From Phragmites australis (taxonomy: Eukaryota; Streptophyta; Magnoliopsida; Poales; Poaceae), in assembly GCF_958298935.1 (NCBI RefSeq), contig NC_084933.1, positions 9,221,001 to 9,285,000 of the forward strand: a stretch of DNA of 64,000 nucleotides, read 5' to 3'. Below are positions 22,396 through 32,737 of the stretch, in pieces. The notes under the pieces are model-generated. The model was not told the DNA's origin. It was given only the letters and a program-made list of their open reading frames with translations, and did not search any database. Position 1 is the stretch's first letter; every line of letters starts with the position of its first letter. Both the position numbers and the translations under genes were made by a program.

Positions 22396-23246
22396 TGTTG
22401 GGAGGAAATAGACCAGCCTAAGGATAATGGTTGACGATTGTTATCAAAGGTCCCTCCGGAGCAGCTGATCTCCGAACCCTCAGCAGGAGGCCCAACATCC
22501 GGAGGCTACAGACCCCTTCGGGCCACCTCTCCAGTACGTAACCTTCCGAAGACTCGAAGCTATAGCAAGTCCCTCCAGAGCCTTCGGCCTCCAGACCCTC
22601 AGTAGAAGGCCTGCCCCCGGAGGCTGCGGACCCCTTCGGAAAACCCCTTCGGTGCTTATGCGACCTTCCAAAGACTAAAAGATGCAGTAGATCCCCGGAG
22701 ACAATATTAGGGTAGAAAGGACACCCCCTGCAACCAACAGGACACGAGGTGACAGGCGATTAATGCCGGTGCAAGTGGTGGTTATCCTGACACCCCAGCG
22801 CGATGAAGGTCGTCTAGACACCCCCGGCAGAGCAGCACAGGGTCGCAATTGGCGATCAGCTTACCCCTCAGGGGCAGGCACCACAATAGTTATAACGGTA
22901 GATATTTTTCTTCCATATAGGGTAAAAAGTAGTTATCCGGGATAAGGCCCAGTAATTCGGTCAGGTCCTAGATATTTGTACATCATGATAACTTGTACAC
23001 TAAACTACGCACCTGGTCATCTGGGGATAGGAGCTCACAAGGAAAACACTCAAGGTAACACACAGGACACAGAGGTGCCCAAACACGAAATCACGCTGTG
23101 ATACTCCCACCAGAACAATCCATTTTTCTACTATCACTACATTTGTGGTGTTCCTTCATCTCAAACTTCATCTCCAAGCTTAAGTCTCCTCCTTAGAAGA
23201 AACTCTCACCGTACTTGCTCGGGCAAGACGATCTCTTGCTCCAACA
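22396..23246 (+). repeat. 5' LTR of element B
   Basis: 851 bp, TGTTGGGAGG to GCTCCAACA. U3 has two units of about 120 bp (about 22445-22690). Compared with C and the E 3' LTR it lacks the segment with CCTATAAATAG (expected just after CTACGCACC near 23010), so its TATA box is deleted. The R-U5 end, with CTTAGAAGAAACTCTC, is conserved. Confidence 0.85.
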
Positions 23247-23300
23247 GCGCGCCGTCCATGGGACTCGAACACAGAAATGCTAAAGAGAGGTAGGTGCCAT
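23247..23300 (+). other. Leader and primer-binding region of B
   Basis: CGCGCCGTCCATGGGACTCG and then AACACAGAAATGCTAAAGAG follow the LTR. Similarity to the D leader runs to GAGGTAGG, where D continues with its gag ATG. Here the next bases are TGCCAT, so that start codon is missing. Confidence 0.65.
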
Positions 23301-23449
23301 ATCCATCATTGCAACCATGCAACCATATGTGTGGCTATCTCAGCCATGCACACCACATGCACCCTCCAACCCCGCTGCTGTATAGGATGGCGTTCCTTCG
23401 GCCTTGACTGACCTAGAACCTTAGGTCGGTACGGAAACTCCAGACGGTA

Positions 23450-24176
23450 TGAAGGCCTTCCAGCCTCTACATGGAGAAGACCTCGCTGCACCAGGAGAGG
23501 TCGTGGCCAAGGTCGTAGCCAAGTAGGCCGCTTTCTAGTCGTTCTGGGCGGTTGAACCCAGGGATGTGCCCGCCTGGTCTTGATCCCAACTTACCTCCTT
23601 CGAGAGCACCAAGGATGCCCTGGGCAAGCCAACATCTTCGAAGAATCTGTCCACCCAACATCCTCCTCGGGCCCCTTCGAGGAGGTGCAAGGCTCCGGAG
23701 TGCGCAGAACCCGCCAACGCCCCTGATGCAGCCCTTGTGACGCCAACCGTACACAGGGAACCCCAAGTCCACCTCGTCCAGGGAGGCGTAGTCGGAGCCA
23801 CTCCGGCTTCGAAAGCCGGTTCACCGGATGACCTCGACGGTCTCCCCAAAGGGAAGTAGGCCCTGGGAAACCACGGGCTTCGGGGCACGCAGAACCCAGC
23901 AGCAACCTCAACGTCAACCACAACCTCCAGTACCCCCAGAGGCACACTGGTGCATCCTGCATGGACCAGGGTGCGGCCACAACACCAACGACTGCCAAAC
24001 CCTCACGACCTTCCGGGAGGAGTACCTCGGAAAACAAGCAGGATACCTGGTCACAGAGGGAACTAGCGAAGGATGGTACACGGGTCAGAAGCTTGGGGCA
24101 AACTCCCGGGCAAATCCTTAGCCCTCCGACCCGCTTTGTCGTCACTAATTCCACCACCGACGATGCAATATCCTAG
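23450..24176 (+). pseudogene. Gag-end remnant of element B
   Basis: Plus-strand 23828-24121 keeps the variant zinc knuckle CILHGPGCGHNTNDC (Cys-His-His-Cys), then LTTFREEYLGKQAGYL. This matches E at 35712-35975 and, weakly, the gag end of D. Upstream, 23450-23800 is the equivalent of the longer open frame of E (35100-35579) but is broken. The main capsid domain is not recognisable. Confidence 0.6.
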
Positions 24177-24410
24177 CGATGAGGACTGAGTCGGAGAACA
24201 CTGTTGCCAAGCTCCGAAAGGATTATCTCCGGAGATGGGCAATGGCTAAGGGCCGAGGGGGTCGAGGACCACCTCTCCCAACTAGCCTTTGGCTCCACCT
24301 CCGACAAGACGTAGCCTGGCTCCGGATTTACCTCTGGAGCTGGGCAAACAGCTAAGGACCGAGGGTTCGAGTACAACATCTCCCGGCCTAGACGTAGGCT
24401 TTGAGGCCTT
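24176..24410 (+). repeat. About 109-bp repeat, two units (B)
   Basis: Two degenerate units with CTCCG.A.GGATTA, GGGCA..GGCTAAGG and GGTCGAGGACCACCTCTCCC. The same unit recurs at 26613-27012 and, in E, at 38230-38515. Confidence 0.7.
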
Positions 24411-24699
24411 CAAGCCTCATAATAAAGGCCTTATTCTTTCAAAGGTACACCCACTACTACCTATCGATAATTCACCTAGTTGGTCTATTATTCGTATAGT
24501 AAGATCAAAATATGTTGGAGGCTTCCAACCTTACTGCTAGAAGTTTTTACAACAGATAGCCACTAGGTAGAACTCAAGTTACATCTTCATTTGATATGAG
24601 TTATGAATAGTCATCTAACCTAGCTATATCTTATACTGCAATTAGCTGCTTATTGCCAACAGTAGACTACAAAACTTAACTAGTACATAACCATGCAAA
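24411..24699 (+). other. Conserved spacer of B, no gene seen
   Basis: AT-rich stretch shared with E at about 36010-36290 (words ACCTAGTTGGTCTAT, TGTTGGAGGC.TCCAACCTTA). No coding signal. Conservation between copies only shows common descent. Confidence 0.5.
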
Positions 24700-25640
24700 A
24701 AACCCACGTACCACGGACGCAGCATGCCTAGGTCACCTAGAAGGCAAGACTGCCTAGGTTTCCTGGAAGGTGTTGCATAGTCTCGGCAGATAGTGAGGCC
24801 CACGCACCTGCAGCTGCACCACATGCCTAGGTCACCAAGAGGGCAAATTATGCCAAGGTTTCTAGGCATTGTATAGCCTTGGTAGTGTCGAAGCCACGCC
24901 CCAGGGATGTCCTTGGAGGTGGAGATGCGGTGCTATGAGGAATGTTGTCGCAAGGAATCCTCGTTGCACAACATGCCTACACACCACGGACACAACAAGC
25001 CTAGATTTCCTGGAAGGCGTTGCATAGCCTCGATAGTGTGTAGATGCCGGTTATCAAGGGACTTCCTTGGTAATATAGTTGCGGCATCCCAGAAGGATTT
25101 CTTTGGGAGGCGTGACACGCCCACGCACCTATAAGCAATTCTTGCCTAAACCTAAAGTCACCTGAAAAGGTTTCCCGAAGGGTATGCTTTGCCCTAGTAA
25201 GCAATGGAGCCCACACACCTGTAGCAGCGCAGCATGCCTAGGTCACCTAAAAGGCAGATTATGCCAAGGTGTCCTGGAAGGCATTGCATAGCCTCGGTAG
25301 TTTGGACGCCGCATATCAAGGGATGACCTTAATGTGAGTATGCGGTGCTCTGAGGAATACGGTCACAAGGAACCATCATTGCACGACATGCTTATATACC
25401 GTGAGTGTAGCACACCTAGTTCATCGTGAAGGCATCAAGCATAGCTTTGGTCGTATTAATGCCACGCGCCAGGGCACACCCTTGGTGAACAGTGTTGCGG
25501 TGCACCTGGGGCGTTTCCTCGGGAACACGCCAAGCCTACACACCGCGGGTGTAGCATTCCTATGTCTCCTGGAAGGCAAGACTGCCTAGGTTTCTTGGAA
25601 GGTATTGCGTAGCTCCGATAGTGAGTAGAGCATTCGGCAT
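24700..25640 (+). repeat. CCTAGG-based degenerate repeats (B)
   Basis: Imperfect units of about 90-240 bp, each with GCATGCCTAGGTCACC and/or CCTAGGTTTCCTGGAAGG, then CATTGCATAGCCTCGGTAGT. The palindrome CCTAGG recurs several times. The matching block in E is 36300-37190. The ORFs inside are not conserved. Confidence 0.7.
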
Positions 25641-25657
25641 TAATACATGCCAAAGGG

Positions 25658-26430
25658 GATACAAAACCTCCGGCAAAAACGGAGAATCTTACAAAACCTC
25701 TGGCAAAAACAGAGAGACCTACAAAACCTCTGGCAAAAACAGAAAATCTTACAAAACCTCCAGCAAAAATGGAGAGACCTATAAAACCTTTGGCAAAAAC
25801 GGAGAGTCCTACAAAACCTCTGACAAAAATGGAGGGACTTACAAAACCTCTAGCAAAAACGGAGAGACCTACAAAACCTTCGAAAAAAACGGAGAGTCCT
25901 ACAAAACTTTTGACAAAAATGGACAGTCGTACAAAACCTCCAGCAAAAACGGAGAGGCTTACAAAACCTCTAGCAAAAACAGAGAGTCCTACAAAAGCTC
26001 CAGCAAAAACGGAGAGTCTTACAAAGCCTCCAGCAATAACAGAGAGACTTCTAAAAACCTCCGCAACACGGAGTGTCTTACAAAAACCACCCCCAAAATA
26101 AAGAGTCCTACTAAACCTCCGGCAAAAATGGAGAATCCTCCAACCCCCCACCCCCCACCCAGACGGAGAGTCTTACCGAACCTGAGACTTCGAAAACCTC
26201 CGCAAGACGGAGAGTCTTACAAAACCTCCGCAGGACAAAGAGCCTTGCAAAAACCTCCGCAAGATGGAAAGTCTTCAAAAAACCCGCAAATGGGGATGTC
26301 TTCCAAAAAACCTCCGTACGATGGAGAGCCTTGGAAAAATCTCCGCAAGACGGAGAGTCTTCAAAAAACCCCACAAATGGGGATGTCTCCCAAAAAACCT
26401 CCGCCAGATGGAGAGGTTCTAAAATGACCT
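25658..26430 (+). repeat. 30-bp tandem array (B)
   Basis: From 25658 to about 26056 there are 13 units in strict 30-bp phase without indels, consensus TACAAAACCTC, then an inverted pair CTCCG..CGGAG around GCAAAAA, then AGTCC. To 26430 the pattern goes on in shorter, irregular units. As 30 is divisible by three, long frames stay open on both strands (268 codons at 25621-26427 with a ten-residue YKTSGKNGES-like repeat). I treat this as repeat rather than gene. Confidence 0.85.
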
Positions 26431-26612
26431 ATCGAACAAAATCCCCTGCCATCTTGAAGGCAAAAGTTTCCGTCCCAGAGAAGTGCGAAACCCACTAGCC
26501 TCCGAGAGTTACAGCCAATAGACCAAAGGGGAATAAATCCCCTTCCCAGCAGGAAGCAATATGGCCCACATGACTCAAACACGCATGGTAAAAGAGGCAG
26601 CAGTTTATGACA

Positions 26613-27012
26613 CACCGTCGCGAGGCTCCGGATGGATTACCTCTGGAGCTGGGTAGTGGCTAAGGGCTGAGGGGGTCGAGGACCACTTCTCTTGTCTAGC
26701 CTTTGGCTTCACCTCTGACACGCTGTCGCTAGGTTCTGGACGGATTACCACTGGAGTCGGGCAGCGGCTAAGGGCCGAGGGGGTCAAGGAGCACCCCTCC
26801 CATCTAGCCTCCGGCTTCACCTCCGACATGCCATCTCCAGGCTCCGGACGGATTACCTCTGAGCTGGGTAACGGCTAAGAGCCGAGGGGGTTCGAGGACC
26901 ACCTCTCCCATATAGCCTTCGACTTCACCTCCGACAGGCTGTCGCCAGGCTTTAGATGGATTGCCGCTGGAGCCGGGCAGCGGCTAAGAACCCGAAGGGT
27001 CGCGGACCACCT
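26613..27012 (+). repeat. About 109-bp repeat, four units (B)
   Basis: Four consecutive units, each starting GTCGC.AGGCT..G.A and containing GGATTACC, GGGCAGCGGCTAAG, GGTCGAGGACCACC and CTTCACCTCCGACA. The last unit diverges (GGCTAAGAACCCGAAGGGTC), as does the last unit in E. The unit is the same as at 24176-24410. Confidence 0.75.
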
Positions 27013-27530
27013 CCAGAGTTTGTCCCCAAAGATTCCTGATGGACTTCGTCGGGTAAAAAATCTGGAACAAATTTGGAAGAAGACCCTACGAATGCTAAAC
27101 TCGAGTACGCAATGGTCAGGAACGACTAAGTCGCCACTACTTCGCACGGCCCTCCTTAGTTACCCTACTTGTCTGCTACTACCAAATTCCTGAGGCCACC
27201 TCTCCATAGGAAAGAATGGCTATGATCTATGCGAAGTCTCAATATCTCAGTCATCTAAAAAAACTAGCCATCTCCTACGAAGGAGGTGAAGAAGCGCGGC
27301 ACGAACATAGACATGCGGTCACCTGTTCAAAGGATCCCCTTACACTTGGGCCCAAAAAGAGATACAATCGCCCGCAAAGGTCAAAATTATATTATTAAAC
27401 AAATCATGCATCCGGAGGATGCATACAAAGAAGCAATAGTACAAAGGCCGCTACGGAGGAGACAGACCCCGAAAGAGCAAACCAGGAGGAGAAAGAGTAC
27501 AAGTTAGCAAAAGGCAAGTAGGGCCCGTAG
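27013..27530 (+). pseudogene. Broken accessory ORF of B
   Basis: Counterpart of the 227-codon frame of E (38525-39208). The plus strand reads MIYAKSQYLSHLKKLAISYE and GGEEARHE, close to MIHAKARYLSH.LAIAYEGD and EEAWHE in E, then both read PEDAYKE..VQRPLRRRQTPK. Frameshifts break the B copy. I do not recognise the family. It may be a gag-derived or lineage-specific extra protein. Confidence 0.45.
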
Positions 27531-28900
27531 TGGGGCCATAGTCGGACCGCCAGACAGGGATATCCTACGGCTTCACCAGAAGCTCCCTCGAAGACCGCCT
27601 TCACCTCCTACGGGTCTCGGCAGTGGCCGCGCATAGAGCAGCGTATGCACCTCATCTGTGGCCTGCCACCGCAGAAGCTGATGCAGTAGCCGGACCCCCG
27701 AGCTGTCGAAAGACAAAGAAGAAACCAAAGGAGCCACCACCAGGGCCTCCTCCCCCTTCTCCCCGGCCTCCACCTTCGCCGCCGAAGCCTCTGGCATCTT
27801 TGCAGACACCTGCTCCTCCTCGTCACCCTCCCACCGTAGGAGATCCCAATTGGTCTCCTCATCGTTGTCGGAAATATAGATGATCTCGACAGGCACGGTC
27901 TCTTGAACCAAGGGTTGAACAGGAGGGACAGGTAGCTGTCCACCCTGCATGGACGGAAGCAGAACGGCAACCAGCATCACCATCGACGGTCGAGCCGGCC
28001 CAGCCCCAGTAGAAGTCAGTCGAAACCATCGACATCTCCGAAGAGGATGAGGAGGAAGATGATGCCATATTCACGTTAAAGGTTAAGTGCTCACTCATGG
28101 GGCAGTGGTGAATCCAACTGGATGACCCCGACTTTATATCTGGGCCAAGCAGCCACGTACGCCCGGGAGATGAAGCGGAACCAACGTGGCGTCACTCCAT
28201 GGCGTCCCCCATTGAATCCCTGGGGGCCCGTGGCCATATCCCGGTTGTTCCGATGACACATGGCAACATCCCACGGCGACGCCTCATTCTCTCGCACAAA
28301 CGTCCCATCACAATAGTGACCTAGGCTCCTTTTGGCGCATGCTAGGGGTGTAGGCACAGGACCCTAAATGAACCCACGCATTATACAGTCAAAATACACC
28401 AGTGACACATCCCATCATGCTGTCCTCAAACAGGCAAACATGGGGAGCCCCCTGATCCCACACGTAATCTCCACTCTGATAAACTCAAATGGCGAGAAGA
28501 ACAATCGCCAAAGAAGTTTGAAGAATCTAATCGGCCTCGGCACGGACCCCGAAGTGCATCACCACCACCAATGCCCCTCCGGCCTCGGGTCCCGATACCG
28601 CATATACCAACTCCAAATAGGATCCGGAGTGTGCCCCCTCTGCTAATACGTCTTTGGTCTTCGACTTTGACTTCGACACCGGTTGCACCTCCGACCTTAG
28701 CATAACCCCAGTTCGTGTCGCCACCACCAATGCATGATCAGCCTTGAGCTTCGCCATCAACACCCATGATTCCCGCCGAAAAACTTCTCATGGACAGGGA
28801 ATTATCTTCGGGTATTCTTGTTACTATCCTAGGCTAGAGTTAGTTTTCCTCTACATCCTCTCACCCCTCTGAACGTCAGGACCAGAGAATGAGAGGGTAA
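27531..28900. other. 3' accessory region of B
   Basis: No firm gene. The plus strand at 28018-28085 reads VETIDISEEDEEEDDAIF; the minus strand at 27902-27848 reads ETVPVEIIYISDNDEE. The two form an inverted pair about 120-130 bp apart, also present in E (39491-39560 and 39378-39322). Minus-strand open stretches with RAYVAAWPRYKVGVIQLD (28091-28357) and a start MASSSSSSSSEMS at 28068 are shared in part with E. Tat-lineage elements are known to carry extra, sometimes antisense, ORFs here, but the coding strand cannot be decided. GAGAATGAGAGGG before the LTR is the polypurine tract. Confidence 0.45.
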
Positions 28901-29346
28901 TGTTGGGGAAAAATAGATCAGCCTGAGGATAATGGTTGACGATTGCTATCAAAGGTCCCTCTGGAGCCTTCTGTCTCCAGATCCTCAGCAGGAAGCTTGA
29001 CTTTCGGAGGTTGTAGGCCCCTTCGGGCCACCTCTCCGGTTCATATGTGGCCTTCTGAAGACTCAAAGCTACAACAAGTCCCTCCAGAGCCTTCAGCCTC
29101 CGGACCCTTATCTGAAGGCATGGCCCCCGGACCCTTAGCAGGAGGCATGGCCCCCGGAGGCTGTTGACACCTTCAGGCCACTTCTCTGATGCCTATAATA
29201 CCTTTCGGTGCCTAAAAGATGCAGCAGGTCCCCGTAGACAATATCAGGGAAGAAAGGACACGCCCCTACAACCGGCATGACACGAGGTGACGGGCGATTA
29301 ATGCTGATGCAAGTGGTGCTTATCCAAACACCCTAGCACGATGAAG
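28901..29346 (+). repeat. 3' LTR of element B, truncated
   Basis: Starts TGTTGGGGAA and matches U3 of the other LTRs as far as the GCACGATGAAGG word, then stops at 29346 where CACTA transposase begins. R and U5 are missing. The second U3 unit contains an extra internal duplication of about 28 bp around GGCATGGCCCCCGGA (29100-29160). Confidence 0.8.
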
Positions 29347-30406
29347 GCACTATGCAAGTGCTTACGTGGGGTGAGAGTCTCGACTGGTTACTCATCTAAC
29401 ATCAAGAAACTAGTTTCAATGAAAGATTTGAAGCTAATCAGTATGAAGTCTCATGATTGTCATGAGATGATGACACAGATGCTCCCTACTGCAATCAAGG
29501 GTATCAAGTGAGGATACATAAAGGTGATCATCACACAGTTGTGTCACTTATTCAACGCAATTGTACAGAAGGTAATGGATGCTGAAAAACTAGGTGCTCT
29601 ACAAAGTTAGTTGATAGAGACTATATGCCAGCTTGAGATGTGCTTCCCTTCATTCTTTTTTGATGTCACGGTACACCTCTTGGTTGACATCATGAATGAG
29701 ATAATTGCACTAGGCCCTGTATTCTTACATCAGATGTATGCATTTGAATGGTACATGGGCATTCTCAAGGGCTATTATGGAATTGTGCTCACCCAAAGGG
29801 TTCCATGATTGAGGGCTACAACACCAAGGTAGTCATTGAGTGTTGCATCGATTACATAAAAGATGCAAATTCGATCGATGTACATGTATCTCGACATAAG
29901 GGGAGGTTGTCTAGGAGAGGGACCAAAGGAAAGAAAAAAATTCACCGGTCAGGATTACAAAGAAATGGAAGAAGCACATTTTACCATCTTGCAACAGCGC
30001 ATGATAGTGGAGCTGTACGTCGAGCGACACCTGAATGAGCTTAAAAAAAAATCAAGGCCACAGAGATGATTGGATAATGAAAGAGCACAAACGTTGCTTC
30101 ACCACATGGTTCAAGAACCAAAACCTACTATATGGTAGATCTGTAGATAAAAAAATGTTTAAAATGTTGGCTTGTGGCCCATCAAGTTTAGTTACGTCAT
30201 GGTAAGCATATAACATTAATGGGTACAAGTTTTATACTAAAGCAAAGGACAAAAAGAGTATGGCCCAAAACAGCGGCATTTGGATATAATCCTATGACAC
30301 AATAGGGAAAAGAGCACGTACTATGGGTTCATAGATGAAATCTGGGAACTCGAGTATGAAGTGAATCTGCAGATCCCCATCTTCGATGCAAATGGGTCAA
30401 ACACCC
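29347..30406 (+). pseudogene. CACTA transposase, element K (part 1)
   Basis: En/Spm-type transposase that would cut and paste the element. The plus strand starts CLRGVRVSTGYSSN, then MKSHDCHEMMTQMLPTAIKG, ICQLEMCFPSFFFDVTVHLL and VDIMNEI (29611-29808), then MIEGYNTKVVIECCIDYIKD and VSRHKGRLSRRGTKGKK. From 30060 come EHKRCFTTWFK and the DUF4216-type start YNINGYKFYTKAKDKKS, YYGFIDEIWELEYE. Stops and frameshifts are frequent. The N-terminal half is missing at the junction with B. Confidence 0.85.
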
Positions 30407-31264
30407 TATTGCTGGAAAATAGACCAATTTGAGGATAATGGTTGATGATTGCTATAGGGTCTCTAGACCCTGAGCAGGAGGCCTGACTTCCAGAGGCTGC
30501 AGGCCCCTTCGGGTCACCTATCCAGTACATACGTGGTCTTCCAAACACTCAAAGCTACAGCAAGTCCCTCCAGAGCCTTCGGCCCCCAGACCCTCAGCAG
30601 GAGGTCAGGCCCCCGGAGGCTGCGGACCCCTTCGGGCCACCTCTCCGGTGCCTGTGCAGCCTTCCAAAGCCTAAAAGATGCAGCAAGTCTCCGGAGAAAA
30701 TATCATGGAAGAAAGGACACCCCCTTGCAACAGACCTGATACGAGATAACGGGCGATTAATGCTGGTGCAAGTGGTGCTTATCCTGACACCCCAGCGTGA
30801 TGAAGGTCGTCTTGACAACTCCAGTAGAGCAGCGCCGGGCCGCAATTAGCGACTGGCTCACCCCTCAGGGTGCAGGCACCATAATAGTTACCACGATAGA
30901 TATTTATCTTCCATAAAGGGTAAAAAGTAGTTATCCGGGATAAGGCTCAGTAATTTGGTCAGGTCCTAAATATTTGTGCATCGTGATGACTTGTACACTA
31001 AGCTACGCACCACCCTATAAATAGGGGATCGTGGTCATCTAGGGAGGGGAGGTCACAAGGAGAACACTCAAGATAACACACAGGACACAGAGGTGACCAA
31101 ACACTAAATCACGCTGTGGTACTCCCCCCAGACCGATCTATTTTTCTACTATCAATACATTTGTGGTGTTACTTTCTCTCAAACTTTGTCTCCAAGCTTG
31201 AGTCTCCTCCTTAGAAGAAACTCTCGTCGTACTTGCTATGCCAAGACGATCTATTGCTCCAACA
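30407..31264 (+). repeat. Solo LTR C in CACTA transposase
   Basis: 858 bp from TATTGCTGGAAAAT (mutated TGTTGGGGG start) to GCTCCAACA, a full-length LTR of the B/E group without any internal part. It splits one transposase frame: left VKHP, right KGVAVDNYGF. The flanks CACCC (30402-30406) and CACTC (31265-31269) are a target duplication with one change. It arose from insertion followed by LTR-LTR recombination. Confidence 0.9.
31014..31024 (+). promoter_or_regulatory. TATA box of solo LTR C
   Basis: CCTATAAATAG, identical to the motif in the E 3' LTR at 49491. The LTR could still start transcription rightward into the transposase remnant. Confidence 0.6.
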
Positions 31265-31895
31265 CACTCAAAAGGCGTGGCAGTGGACAACTACGGGTTC
31301 ACAACTCTCGACCTCAGCATTGTAGGCCACAAAGATGACTCGTGGATATTCGTTGGTCACGTCGCATAAGTTTTCTATATAATTAACCCCGCGAATGAAA
31401 AGAAGTACATAGTTGTTCCTGAAAGACAAAGAATTGTCAGAGTTGAGAATGTGGAGGATGAGAGAATACAATTAGTTCGACGACATGCCGCGTTTCGAAG
31501 ATCCATAAAAGATCAAACTTGTAGAAGCAACCCTCGATAGATCTGTGATGCCATATATGCTCCTTGATGGTGTAGGGAAAATAGCTCAAGACAAATAGTG
31601 TCATGTTTAACTTAGTTTCCATTGTGATTTTTGTGTTATGCAACTTATTTTTCAATATGACATTAATGTTATGTAACTTAATTTCCAATGTGACATTAAT
31701 GTTATATAACCTAATTTGCAATGTGATTATTGATTCCCAAAATTGAAAAAAATGATAATGTTTAAAACTATTTTCATAGGCTTGTGTAAATGTATTTCCA
31801 CAGGTGGGTGCTATAGTCTACCGCCTATGAAAATACATTTCCACAGACAGTTTCTTACATCCATCGCATGTGGAAATGGATTTTTATCTATAGCA
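31265..31895 (+). pseudogene. CACTA transposase end and right end, element K (part 2)
   Basis: Continues the frame cut by C: KGVAVDNYGFTTLDLSIVGH, then SWIFVGHVA and KKYIVVPERQRIVRVENVED, the C-terminal DUF4216 region. From about 31740 subterminal repeats with ATTTCCACAG occur in both orientations. The element probably ends near 31895 (CTATAGCA, one or two changes from the expected CTATAGTG). No target duplication can be checked because the left end is gone. Confidence 0.75.
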
Positions 31896-32737
31896 TGCAC
31901 GTGAGGCCCCAAAACCCTAGCCCCCATTAACTAACATAGACAGCATCGACAGGCTGCCTGCGTGCACTGATGTTGTTAACGCCCTCTCAGGTGCCCTCCG
32001 ACCTCCTTTCCACTACTGACGTCTACTCCACGCCCAAGCCTCTCCTCCCCATACCCTTCAGCCTCCCTCCTTCGTCCACTGCCGACACCCATGGGGCCTC
32101 CTTCCTCCATGCGCTGCTGTCCTCTCAGAGTCCAAGCGCTACCGGCCGACGCCCTCTCCGGCCTCCCTCCTCTGTGCATTGTCGACCTCCCTCGAGCCCT
32201 CCACCGATGCGTCATCCACCTTGCCGCTGACAAACCGGAGTCCCAACAGCCTACTCCGAGCATGCCACTGTCCTTCCTCGAGCCCTCCACTGTCATACCC
32301 TCCTGGTAAGCCCTCCGCCATCGTCCACTTCTGTGTTGAATGCTAAGTGCCTAAGCAGATTGGGGGGGTCTTTTAGTTGGAGCTTTGCAAGGGCTTGGTT
32401 GTTGATTGAGATCTATGTGTTGCGTGGCAATTCTGGTGGTTCACGGCTGTTGCTAAAAAGTGCTTTGAAACAACAATCAGTAGGGTAGTGGGTGCGGTAG
32501 AATTACCCCATATTTCTTAGAGCAGGTGCAGAACACTAGTTTTTCTACGTGATAGATCTGATTCAAGGCTATGTTCATTGCATGTATGTCAGCAGGACTT
32601 GGTGATCATCATATCATTTTTTTTAGAATGTGTGTTGCATGTATTTCATTAGTGCTCATCGTATTATGACAATATATGAAAAAGCTAAAAAATATGTTTA
32701 GTTAAATTTGAACCTTGTTTGTGGGGTTTGATCAAAC
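31896..32737. other. Unassigned, GC-rich lead then AT-rich
   Basis: 31970-32330 is pyrimidine- and GC-rich with overlapping open stretches on both strands (up to about 106 codons) and low-complexity Pro/Ser translations; no domain. 32340-32737 is AT-rich without features. It may be a gene-derived piece or a leader-like part of another DNA transposon. Confidence 0.3.

Larger units (their letters stand above)
22396..29346 (+). mobile_element. Non-autonomous Tat-like LTR element B
   Basis: Structure: 5' LTR, leader, gag-end remnant, three classes of tandem repeats, a 3' accessory region and a 3' LTR cut at 29346. No protease, RT or integrase is visible. The order of parts is the same as in E. 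Leader and R-U5 match D, which suggests it used proteins of D-like elements. It entered S (left flank CCAAA); the right flank is CACTA sequence, so its right end was lost by deletion. Confidence 0.8.

Noticed and set aside
25658..26056. CRISPR-like appearance of regularly spaced 30-bp units
   Set aside because: Units are directly adjacent without unique spacers, and all context is plant retrotransposon.
25621..26427. 268-codon ORF as a Lys-rich repeat protein gene
   Set aside because: It is a product of the 30-bp period; the copy in E is broken by indels and other frames are open as well.
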